The notes below the pieces were generated by a model, which searched no databases, was not told the origin of the DNA, and saw only the letters and a list, made by a program, of their open reading frames with translations. This document shows, piece after piece, positions 55,573 through 64,000 of a stretch of DNA of 64,000 nucleotides. Numbering within the stretch: the stretch's first letter is position 1; each line of letters starts with the position of its first letter. The position numbers were made by a program, and so were the translations under genes. This stretch comes from [Phialemoniopsis] sp. UDSM-2020 (lineage: Eukaryota > Ascomycota > Sordariomycetes > Thyridiales > Thyridiaceae), in the NCBI GenBank assembly GCA_018873225.1, contig JAEILZ010000001.1, forward strand, positions 682,001 through 746,000, in the 5' to 3' direction.

Positions 55573-56764
55573 ATGGCTAGCAATACCGCTGCTCGCAATC
55601 AAGGACGAAAGTCCCAGTCAAAGCTCGAAGTAACCGAGGAGAACCCTTACCTCAAGAGATACGTATTCACGGTGGAGGTTGACGAGAATTACCGGAAGCA
55701 CATTTCTGCCGACTGCTGGAAGGCTTCTGACGACGATGCCCCGCGAAAGGTTCTCCCTCGCCCTGACTGGGCCAAGCAGAATTGGGGACCGTTGCCACTA
55801 CTCGCGGGCACAGGGTTGGTTGATGGCATCATCCTACCGGGTTCTGGTGGATCTGCTCGTAACAAGTTACGAGACTACGGGTTCACCGAGGAGCAGATTC
55901 GAAATGGCCTCCACGCAGCCTGGAAGAAGAACCAGTTGAAGGTCGAGGGCTCTCGAAACTTAAGTCCCGTGCGGTCGCAAAGCCTCGGCGAGTCACAAGT
56001 TGTGCCGTACCTAGGATCCCTGACCACGGAGCACTCGCGACGTTTGCTCTGACCGAAGGCAAGGATTGATGCTCCCTTGCAATTACGTGTCTTGGTCAAC
56101 TAACATCTGAGTAGGAGCTGAGCTTTTTGGCCCTCTATGGGAATTGTGGAAGACATGCCTGGGTGACGGTTTCATCACGGCTCATTTCCCACTGCAGAGA
56201 GTTGTCGACATTGTGAACTTGTCCCCGGCGGAAGACAGCTTCATGGCTCAGGTTGATGAAATCAGCAAGTCAACGGCCTACCTTCCGGTGATCGACAAAG
56301 ACGATTTGGATCCAGGCTCTTCTCTGCTGGATAACTTCACCAACGACACCAATGTCTGCCTCGCTGCTACAACCGTGCTCTATTTCTACCGAGCCCTGAA
56401 GTGGATGACAAAGGGCCCAGACTACGATGCCGCGGACGCCCAATTGATTTGGGAGCAGTTCCTACAAGAAACGCAGCTTGAGGACGGACAAGACACACTG
56501 CTCTTCGATGTCGACATTGCGAGCTCTACACGGTTCCGCCATGACGATCGCTCGGAGGCAGAGCTCAGGGAGCACTACGGTGCAAAGGCGCATCCCAGTC
56601 ATGTGGTTCGTGACCTCGGATACTCGAAAGAGGATTGGCAGCGTGTCATCATGCTGTTCACCTACCTGCGGATGTACTGGAACAAACCCGCATATCACTA
56701 CAAGTCGAAACGCAAGCTCAAGTTCTTGAAGCAGTTCTGGGCAGAGGATGAGGTTGAAGCTTGA
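55573..56764 (+). CDS. Unrecognised protein, probably truncated by a premature TGA
   Basis: Two exons (55573-56041, 56115-56764) give 372 residues. The 73 nt intron has a weak donor (GTTTGC) but a good branch point CAACTAACA, and its removal joins HSRR to AELFGPLWELWKTC. The first part is basic, then comes KRYVFTVEVDENYRKHISADCW and a Gly-rich PLLAGTGLVDGIILPGSGG. The second part is acidic/helical and ends RKLKFLKQFWAEDEVEA. I know no family. Immediately after the TGA the same frame stays open for 32 more codons to a TAG at 56861, coding an acidic stretch and the basic end SSKRPRI, which resembles a nuclear signal. A CGA to TGA change, as RIP makes, would explain this. No readthrough motif follows the TGA. 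Confidence 0.6.
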
Positions 56765-57565
56765 GATGAAGAAGCTAATCCGGAAGAACCTTCAAGGGGT
56801 TCGAAGGGTGCAGAGGATAGCGCTGACGATGAGGAGCCATCTTCGAAACGTCCTCGGATCTAGGCGGCCGCCGGGCGATTTGTATGTTAGCGTGTGTAAC
56901 ATAGAGGGGACTTCTTTCATTTGGAGTTACATGCAGTGGGCCTGAAGGATCCCGGAACTTAAAAGAGCAAGGACAATAGGGACCCTGGTATAGAGTTTTA
57001 GCTGCCAAAACTGCTTAGCATCGGATAGGCTGGACCATGGGGGTTGCATTATTTCTCAAAAGCACGATGAGTTAGTGATTTAAATGACAAGTCGATGTCA
57101 TCAGAGAGACTCTAGTACAGCCTCATGCAGCAAGAATCGAAGATTTCCAATGCTAAATTCAATAGGTCGATTGTGCACCTTTGAGTAATTGCGCAGGTCC
57201 TACCTGAACACAACCCTACATAGTTCCCTTAGCTTGGTTAAGTCACCAGGTTCTGATTTTCTAAATAGATCTATGACAACATTGAGAACCTCCTATTACC
57301 ATGTGCAAAAAGAACATTGCTTTCCAGCGTTATCCGTTCGGATGCTAGAGAGGCCACCATTTGATACGCCTTAGCGAAACGTCGAAGCCTAATATTGTGA
57401 TGGGCCTTGGACCATGTATACTTCAAGTAAAGAAGCCCATAGAACTCTGGGCTCAGCTCGAATGGGATGATGCCGCATATCTCTCCCCGTAATATAGCTG
57501 AGGGGCGCTTCGATTACTTTTCGATGGACTGAGCTTGCTTGGTGTGGATCACACGTTCCTGCAGC
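56765..57565. other. AT-rich decayed sequence
   Basis: The first about 100 bases are the open continuation of the previous gene. The rest, read on the minus strand, shows short stretches of protein-like sequence interrupted by stops (57200-57560) that continue the helicase-like fragment. Confidence 0.4.
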
Positions 57566-57913
57566 TCATCCACTAAGTTTCACCTGCACCCAGTGAACTG
57601 GGTGCTGGCTGCCGACCCTGTGGTTGCGCTTGATGCCCTGCATCTCCAACGATGGCGTGAACGAGTACATCGCAATGATGCCCATCTTGCAACATTTCTG
57701 CAAGTTCATGCCTGTGATGTTGTTGGACATTCCAAGGAACATCGCATGCACAACTTTCTCGGGGTTGTTGAAGTCGGCATTCACCCGTACGCGCTCCTCC
57801 TCGGTCAGGTCTGCAGTGAAGTAAGAGAAGACTGAGTCCGCTGAGTTATCTTGCCGCAACTCAGTATCTAGTGAATCCAGGTCAGCATACTGCACTTTTG
57901 ATATGTGCAACAT
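57566..57913 (-). pseudogene. SNF2-helicase C-terminal fragment, decayed
   Basis: An open stretch of about 115 codons carries the order of helicase motifs V-VI seen in fungal SNF2-type ATPases: an ADLTEEERVRVNADFNN region, ITGMNLQKCCKMGI (usually GLNLQ..C..GI), a gap, IKRNHRVGSQHPVHW (usually GR..R.GQ..PV.W), then VQVKLS. The catalytic Arg/Gln motif is altered. A further +1 shift links to DELQERVIHTKQAQ, followed by several stops. The N-terminal helicase half is absent. I regard it as a pseudogene; the match is by pattern only. Confidence 0.45.
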
Positions 57914-58877
57914 CTCTAGAGTATCTTACATCATGTTCAATAGCGGAGGTCACTCATTAAGTACTGATCATGAGTTTGGAAAGTGTGGTGGGGTCGTGGC
58001 GAGGTGGTCGAAGGGAGGCATGGTAACAGCGTAAGGCAATTGTGAAGTGGAGCGAATTTGACATTGCTCTCAAGTGCAACTGAACAGATAAAGCAAAGTC
58101 TTGTATGAAAAGGTGACGATGAGTAATAAAGCTTATATACTATGCAGTTGTGTTGAGTTCGGGGTCTTGGTTTCTGGGGAGGTGTTGTTGAAGACAAGAA
58201 TGAAGACTGGTGAAAAGTGCAATGGAAAGGCATGCTTCCGAGTTAAGTAGTAATCAGACACGGTTATGGATGATGATTGTAGATAATCTCGTGACTGTTT
58301 TAAACAAATAGACCACATGGGTTACAAGCTCATCAGGAAATCCCGATTTGAAATTCTTTTGCTGCCTCTCCCGACATCAAACTCTCATCGAGACGACCCA
58401 CATGACAACCAAACTTGGTGCATCAGCCGCCTCCTGGAAGCCAAGGAGTACTCTGTCTGGCTCTTTCACTTGAGAAACACAGTGTATGTACGAGTCGTCA
58501 TCTTAAGCCATTCCGCAACCCAAAAGCTTATCTGAGTAGGCCTCTAGTAGGGTTTGCATGTACATTGCAATAAGAAACCCAAGATGTCAATCAACTTGGA
58601 ACAACACTACAATCAAGGAGCAAACCAACCCATTCAGTAGCTTTGCTAACTGTACTGAGAGCGATGAGTACCACATTAACCTCTTCTTCTCACCCTGCCT
58701 ATTGCAAGCAGGTATTAAAGTATCACGTGTGGGCTGCCAGATGTGGATTCATCGTTGGCAAATGAGTCAGGAAACCCCGCAGTGGGTTGATACATATTAC
58801 TGACTGGTGCCTGCGTCAATAACAACTCAATCTAGACAGCAAAGGCCTGGTGCCTTTGCTCCAGAGCAAACGTCAAT
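57914..58877. other. Intergenic, AT-rich
   Basis: 964 bases without a recognisable gene; pyrimidine-rich on the minus strand. Its right end is the promoter of the HET gene. Confidence 0.35.
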
Positions 58878-60806
58878 ATGAACACTCCCAGCCGGATGTA
58901 CAACCAAGTTTCCCTCTCCAAAGACTCCAAGAAACATGAGATTCGCCTTATCAACCTCATGGGCGGGGCGTTCAATGACAAGCTAGTCATCCACCTCTAC
59001 AAACGAGCCCTCACACGAGAAAGCCCGCCGGAGTACGAGGCTCTGTCCTACGCATGGGGCTCGGCGGAGCAACAAGTCGAGGTCAGAGTCATCGCACACG
59101 GCTCGCCATACACCTTGCCCATCACTCGTAACCTCGAGCAAGCGCTGCGGCACCTCCGTCATACCGACCGCGACAGGACGCTCTGGGTCGATGCGGTCTG
59201 CATCAACCAGGACAACTTAAGGGAGCGCAGCCGGCAGGTCGCGCACATGGGCCGGGTGTACGAGCTCTCGCAGCGCACGGTCGTGTGGCTCGGCCACGAG
59301 GCGGACGGCAGCGCCGTCGCCATCGAAACGCTGCGCGAGATCGCATCCAAGGTCGTCGTCGACTGGGCCACGTACTCAATGGCGCCGGCTGCCGGGCTGC
59401 CAGCGACCGAGGCGCACTGGGCCGACAGGGGCTACGGCCTGCCGTACCCGCTCGAGACTCTCGCGTTCGTGACCCGCCTCTTCGAGAGGCCGTGGTTCGA
59501 ACGCCTGTGGACCCTGCAGGAGGTCAGCCCGAGGAACGGCGAGGCCGTCGTCGTCGTCTGCGGCTACCAGTCTATGCCCTGGCGCGCGCTGCTCGACGCG
59601 CTCTTCTGCTTCCGCGCCAAGGGCGCCGAGCGGCTCGTCTACGCGTCTTCGGGCTACGCCGGCGCCGACCGCCGGTGGTTCGCGCGCTCGCTGATCGAGA
59701 TACACAACCCGGCCCTGCGCCTCGCGCTGCCGTACGTCCTGCACCGGACGAGCCTGTGGAAGTGCGCCGACGACCGGGACCGAGTGTACGCCGCGGTGCC
59801 GCTGACCGGCATCTCGCTGGCGGGCGACCTGGGGCTGGCGCCGGACTACGAGGCGTCTGTGGCGGACGTGTACACGGACTTTGTGGTCAAGTACATGGCG
59901 CACACGGAGAAGCTCAACGTCATGGCGGTCCTGAGCGACCACGACAGGGCGGACGGAGGAGAAATGCCGAGCTGGGTCCCGCGCCTGCACAGGCCGGCTG
60001 AGTCGCGGTACTTGCACTCGCTGTGGGCCTCGGGGGACACGCTGCCCGACTGGGAGTATCTCGGGGACAGCGCCCTGCGGGTCGCGGGGATCCACTGCGC
60101 CACTGTCACGGATGTGCGGGATCTCTCGCTGCCGTCCGACGACGTGCAGGCTCTGCGGGAGACGGTGCTAATGTATCCACAGCTCGGCCCGGGGCAGCAC
60201 ACCACCGAAGCAGCAGACACGTATGTGACCGGGTGCAGCCTGGTCGAGGCCCTCGGCGCGACGCTGTCGTGCACATCGACCGTCGAGCTCGACCACCCGG
60301 GCACAGATAACCGGAGCGCGCGGGAGGTCGAAGAGGTGATGGTCGCGCTTCTAGAGCAAGACGCCACACATGCCGGCACCCAGGACTTTACGACGCGTGT
60401 CTACGCTTACAATCGTGGGCGGGCGCTGGTCCGGACTCGCGAGGGCTATGTTGCGCTAGCGCCGCGGCACACTCGCCCGAGGGACGTGATATGCGTTCTC
60501 CTTGGGCTCGACACGGCTGCCGTGCTCCGGAGGCGGGAGGACGGGAAGCACGCCTTCGTCGGTGGGTGTTTTGCGTACGGGCTGAACAGCGCCGAGGCCA
60601 TCTTCAAGGGGCAGGGGATACCTGCGGAGTACTCTCTCATGTTTCGAGGAGCCGCGGAGGAGTTCAGGAGGGCGTTTCGGAACAGAGACACTGAGGAGGT
60701 CGTGGATAGGGATCCACGCCTGGGGTTCCAGCCTCGAGGCGATAACATTGAGAGGGATGAGTTGACTGAGTCTGGAGTTGAGGTAGTAGACTTCATCCTT
60801 GTTTGA
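58878..60806 (+). CDS. HET-domain protein (heterokaryon-incompatibility type)
   Basis: Single exon, 642 residues. The HET domain occupies about residues 50-220 and has its three usual blocks: YEALSYAWGS, LWVDAVCINQDNLRERSRQVAHMGRVYELSQRTVVWLGHE and, later, PWFERLWTLQEVS. The C-terminal part has ADDRDRVYAA and other segments usual in large fungal HET proteins but no NACHT or WD repeats. HET proteins trigger cell death after non-self recognition. The gene is intronless and strikingly GC-rich next to an AT-rich decayed tract, causing many long false frames on both strands. Confidence 0.93.
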   Translation: MNTPSRMYNQVSLSKDSKKHEIRLINLMGGAFNDKLVIHLYKRALTRESPPEYEALSYAWGSAEQQVEVRVIAHGSPYTLPITRNLEQALRHLRHTDRDRTLWVDAVCINQDNLRERSRQVAHMGRVYELSQRTVVWLGHEADGSAVAIETLREIASKVVVDWATYSMAPAAGLPATEAHWADRGYGLPYPLETLAFVTRLFERPWFERLWTLQEVSPRNGEAVVVVCGYQSMPWRALLDALFCFRAKGAERLVYASSGYAGADRRWFARSLIEIHNPALRLALPYVLHRTSLWKCADDRDRVYAAVPLTGISLAGDLGLAPDYEASVADVYTDFVVKYMAHTEKLNVMAVLSDHDRADGGEMPSWVPRLHRPAESRYLHSLWASGDTLPDWEYLGDSALRVAGIHCATVTDVRDLSLPSDDVQALRETVLMYPQLGPGQHTTEAADTYVTGCSLVEALGATLSCTSTVELDHPGTDNRSAREVEEVMVALLEQDATHAGTQDFTTRVYAYNRGRALVRTREGYVALAPRHTRPRDVICVLLGLDTAAVLRRREDGKHAFVGGCFAYGLNSAEAIFKGQGIPAEYSLMFRGAAEEFRRAFRNRDTEEVVDRDPRLGFQPRGDNIERDELTESGVEVVDFILV

Positions 60807-63442
60807 GAGCAAGCCTGCCATCCACCGTTGGGATTGCGGGGGAGTAGTGTTCGTCAACTGCATAGCGTAGCACGATCTAGCCTACTAAAACAGCCATGAC
60901 GCCATTTCTTCAACGGGCGCCAATCCACGCAAAAGGCTTATGGCAGTGTTCTAAGAGCTACACATCTCTGTATTACCATGCCCGCAGTCTCACATAAGGG
61001 TTGCAGTGTTACTGAAACATGAATGCCTTCCAAGTATCACATGTGCTACCCATTGGGTCAGTCTGTCCAACCCGACATTTACTTGGCAGGTAGTCCGAGG
61101 GGTGATCGGCGCGCCGCCGGTGCCGCGTGGCCGACCTGACTGCGCCCGCAAAGAGGCGTCGGAACTAATGCAACACCAGCAAGCGCCGCCAATACGCACG
61201 GCAATTCCTACCGTTTGACAAAGGAGGCGTTGTCTGACGGGCGCCAAAGATCATGAATCCCCACGATGATCAAAGGGTAATGCTGCGAGTCGCGCGCGCC
61301 GGCGTATTTGGCGGAAAGTGTCAAAAGGGGAGCAACGCTGATCAAAGTGTCCGCGCCGCTCATCCTAGGATTTTAGCGGGAGGGTCTTCATCAAACTTGA
61401 TTCTCCGTGTCCGTGTCCGCCTCCGTTGGCGACACCGCGCTCTAGGCAGCAGTATTTCAGCACGTTTTCAGCAAGCGAATTGCGGCGGTCATGGCAAGGA
61501 GGAATGAGGCGGGATGCGACAAGATATGGACATAATTAGTGAGTACGGAGTAGATCCAAGAGAATCATCGCGTTTACCAGATGGTCTTGCCGATCACCTG
61601 TGATTTGAGATGGAGATTCCAGTCATGTGCCTGCTCAATCTTCAGCCCTGGATGGTCCAAATCAAAGACCAGTAAAACTCAGGCGGTGTGGCCGCTCGCA
61701 AAAGCTGCTAGAAAACGGATCCGACCCGTACGAAACCCGACCGACCGACCGCCCGACCCCCAAATTACTCGCTACTGATCTCACGATCTAAAAAAGACCC
61801 TCGCGTGGGTGAGAGCAGACTTTGTGGGTCTTGGCTTACGACTGACATTTGGGATCTGCGCGTAGCGGCCTTCTAGTGCGCTGGACTTGGGCGTAGAAGC
61901 TCCGTGATCCGATATCCGTTAGGACCGGAAATTTAGCTGGCGTGACAAGTGGTGTGTGCACGATCAGGTCTTCATCATCGATGTTTCCATCTCGGCCGAG
62001 GCTGAAGAAAAAGCAGCCCGGTTCACGTGGTTTTCAGAAGCAAAATGCAGATTCAAGAGAGATGCATGGTGAGATAAGGAAATCCTGGACCCAATTCCGT
62101 GCCACGGGACCACAGGCCAAGGGGGCAGCGAGACGGGCCCTGCCAGCGTGGCAAATAGAGTCCATGGGTTGGTGTGCATCCCGCGCTTGGCACTGCATGC
62201 TGTGCAGTGCGTGCAGCACACAGCAAGCAAACAAGGAGGCAGCCCAGCAGCAGCCAGAAGCCAGCATTTTGGGTCAGCCCAGGAATCCGATTCTGTGGAG
62301 TGGTGGTGCTAAATGCGTGTGGTGAGAGGGTTATTTGGCAAAAAAAGGGGGGTGATGACCACGAGAGGGGTGAGCCAAGAGAGAGCCAAGAGGAAGCCAA
62401 GCCTGTATTTGGCAATATCATACAGCGCTTGGAAGGGGGAAAAAACTTTGTCCAGCAAGAAGGATGATACTAAGTTGCCATTTAGAGCTAATACTGGTAG
62501 ACATTAATGAAAAGGGGAAAAGGAGAGTATTGAGACAAAGGATTACGTTGGATCGGTGCTCGACATTGCCGTGTGTCCGTCCGTTGGCTGCGTTTTCGAG
62601 ACACTACGGTCCAGCACTGCAGCTTGATCTTAGCACCAGTCTCAGCCCCTGTGCAGGGTGTGATTCCTGACGCAACAGGCCCATAAAAGCCATCATTCAA
62701 GCGACAGACGTTGCCCAAAGGGGACCTAGCGCTTCGTCAAGACTAGCAAACGTTGTGGCAGGTTTTGCAGCAGCGTAAAATTGGAAGAACCCACACTGCA
62801 GCGCGCGCAGCCTAGGGAACCTAAAGAAACCCACCCAGGCCACGTCTTGGCGTCTCGGGGTGGCTGAGCGGGCGCACCGAACTTGGGACTGGGGGAGTGC
62901 GTGCGCGTCACTCTCATTCGATTGATTTCAGTCTGTGTGTGGTAGTGCGCCCGACCGAAACAAAGGGTCATGAGCGAGTGAGCGAGTGAGCGAGTGAGCG
63001 AGGCGAGAAATGGATGATGGATTGATTGAGAGAGTAAATAGTGAGATGGGACGGAGAGAGGGGCCACCCACAAGTACCCGTTCCCAGCACCTCCATACCC
63101 ATACAAGTAGCAAAAACGGTCCCACCGCATCCCAGATTTCATTAAAACGCGTTTTTGCTGCAAGGGGTGCGACCATTCAAACTTTTGGATCTTCCCTCCT
63201 GTCCCCTGAACCTGAAAGAAAGAGATACGAACTAATTAATGTCACTACTGTCGCTGTCAATGTCAATGTCACGCACACACGACCGCTGCTAAAACCAAAC
63301 CCCCCGTTTTACCCCATACCTACCTACTCAACCACCAAAGAAAAAACACAACAACGACAAAGCACACCTACGACACACGACAGGGCGACACATATCCCGA
63401 TCTTCGGTTCTTTTTACGCCCGTCTATGGCTGTTTGTTGGAC
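60807..63442. other. 2.6 kb intergenic, promoter and leader of the glycosyltransferase gene
   Basis: No coding frame could be supported. It contains short CCGA repeats near 61740-61755, four exact TGAGCGAG units at 62971-63002, and a CA-rich, probably transcribed leader at about 63270-63420. Confidence 0.45.
62971..63002. repeat. Four tandem TGAGCGAG units
   Basis: An exact 8-base microsatellite, 32 bases long, about 440 bases before the glycosyltransferase ATG. Confidence 0.85.
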
Positions 63443-63889
63443 ATGCGGACCATCTGGCGCTCAATAAGCCAGCTGGCCTCGGGGAGCTCGAGTCGGCGGA
63501 GTAGCAGCAGCAGTAGCAGCAGCGGCGGCGCCCTGGCGTTGCCCTACGATGAAGAACGGCTAAGCAGCCCGACCCGGCGCCTCAGGGCGCCACGGCTGAA
63601 AAAGGTCACGGCCTGGCTGCTCGTCATCGACCTCACCATCATCCTCTTCCTCTTCTGGCTCGTCCAGCCCCTCATCGTCCTGCTGCGCCGGAACGAGGAG
63701 CTCTTCGGCGCGCGCGTCGTCCTCACAAACGACACCCTCCCCTACCCCAGCATACCCAAGGACGACGACGGCCAGCAGCGCAGGATCCCGCGCATCCTGC
63801 ACCAGACGACGGCCACCGACGAGATCCCCGAGAAATGGGTCAAGTCGCAGCAGAGCTGCAAGGACACCTACCGCGACTTTGAGTACAAG
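63443..63889 (+). CDS. OCH1-like Golgi glycosyltransferase, first exon (gene continues past the window)
   Basis: First exon of at least 149 residues starting MRTIWRSISQLASG. A Ser run (about residues 13-26) and an Arg-rich cytosolic tail precede a single hydrophobic anchor (VTAWLLVIDLTIILFLFWLVQPLIVLL, about residues 52-78), the type II topology of Golgi mannosyltransferases. The lumenal part begins with RRIPRILHQTTATDEIPEKWVKSQQSC, the conserved entry of the OCH1/DXD-sugar-transferase family. The exon ends before GTATGT at 63890. No convincing acceptor and no family-like continuation is seen before 64000, so the DXD motif lies outside. It is likely to act in N-glycan or glycolipid mannosylation. 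Confidence 0.82.
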
Positions 63890-64000
63890 GTATGTTTTTA
63901 TCGTTGGCTCACCTGATTGACGATGCGCTAGAGCCTCCGCGCGGCGCAATCGTTGGAGAGAGGAGAAAAACAAAGGAATCAATACTGACCACTGCTTCCA

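Noticed and set aside
56762..56770. Programmed stop readthrough at the TGA (as in some fungal peroxisomal isoforms)
   Set aside because: The bases after TGA are GATG, not the CTA readthrough context; mutation is the simpler view.
58010..58040. Possible tRNA-like segment (GGTGGTCGAAGG...)
   Set aside because: No cloverleaf or T-loop consensus could be drawn; no tRNA, rRNA or 5S sequence was recognised anywhere in the window.
59285..60095. Long frames of about 240 codons on both strands within the HET gene
   Set aside because: Shadows of the very GC-rich HET coding sequence; Arg/Ala/Pro-rich with no domain.
62971..63002. TGAGCGAG tandem units considered as a CRISPR or telomere-like array
   Set aside because: Too short, no spacers, and not a telomere unit; a simple microsatellite.
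63890..63942. Intron ending at GCGCTAG 63942 for the glycosyltransferase
   Set aside because: The sequence after it shows no continuation of the OCH1-like family, so the true acceptor probably lies beyond the window.

Overview
The window comes from a filamentous ascomycete (Pezizomycotina, probably a Sordariomycete; the species cannot be told). The signs are many genes broken by 45-101 nt introns with GT-AG (or GC-AG) borders and CTAAC/CTGAC-like branch points, a CFEM-GPI protein, a HET-domain protein, three Zn2Cys6 regulators, and a short AT-rich tract whose repeats differ mostly by transitions, as after repeat-induced point mutation (RIP). About 27 protein-coding genes were modelled. Exon borders were chosen so that the reading frame and family motifs continue across each junction. 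Two genes carry an apparent frame break or premature stop.

Layout. 0.7-8.5 kb: a four-CFEM cell-surface protein, a GMC oxidoreductase, a small secreted protein, an uncharacterised protein and a DUF1275 membrane protein. 9.6-12.9 kb: a divergent sulfide:quinone oxidoreductase / persulfide dioxygenase pair, i.e. mitochondrial sulfide oxidation. 13-20 kb: a secreted type-B carboxylesterase and two MFS transporters. 20.4-35.8 kb: a dense catabolic island with a YCII protein, a 3-hydroxyisobutyrate-dehydrogenase-like enzyme, an SDR, a metallo-beta-lactamase-fold lactonase, a membrane protein with an extracellular Cys domain, a Baeyer-Villiger monooxygenase, a Zn2Cys6 regulator, an alpha/beta hydrolase, a carboxymuconolactone-decarboxylase-like protein and a succinate-semialdehyde-dehydrogenase-like enzyme. 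Together these could oxidise a (cyclic) ketone to a lactone, open it, and oxidise the hydroxy acid to a diacid. Several divergent promoters in this island share a CGGCT-repeat element.

35.8-43.3 kb: three secreted polysaccharide-related genes (GH35 beta-galactosidase with a frame break, an EGF-like/beta-propeller protein, PL4 rhamnogalacturonan lyase), a likely pectin RG-I module. 43.8-52.4 kb: a second redox/regulator group with a MIF-type tautomerase, an SDR, a zinc alcohol dehydrogenase, two Zn2Cys6 regulators transcribed toward each other and an atypical SDR, with palindromic or repeated elements in the shared promoters. 52.9-54.1 kb: a nickel/cobalt transporter.

54.1-58.9 kb is a decayed tract with diverged direct repeats, a pyrimidine-rich tandem array, an unrecognised gene with a premature TGA, and a fragment resembling the C-terminal half of a SNF2 helicase. 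It is followed by an intronless, very GC-rich HET-domain gene (58.9-60.8 kb), a 2.6 kb non-coding stretch, and the first exon of an OCH1-like Golgi glycosyltransferase that runs off the right edge.
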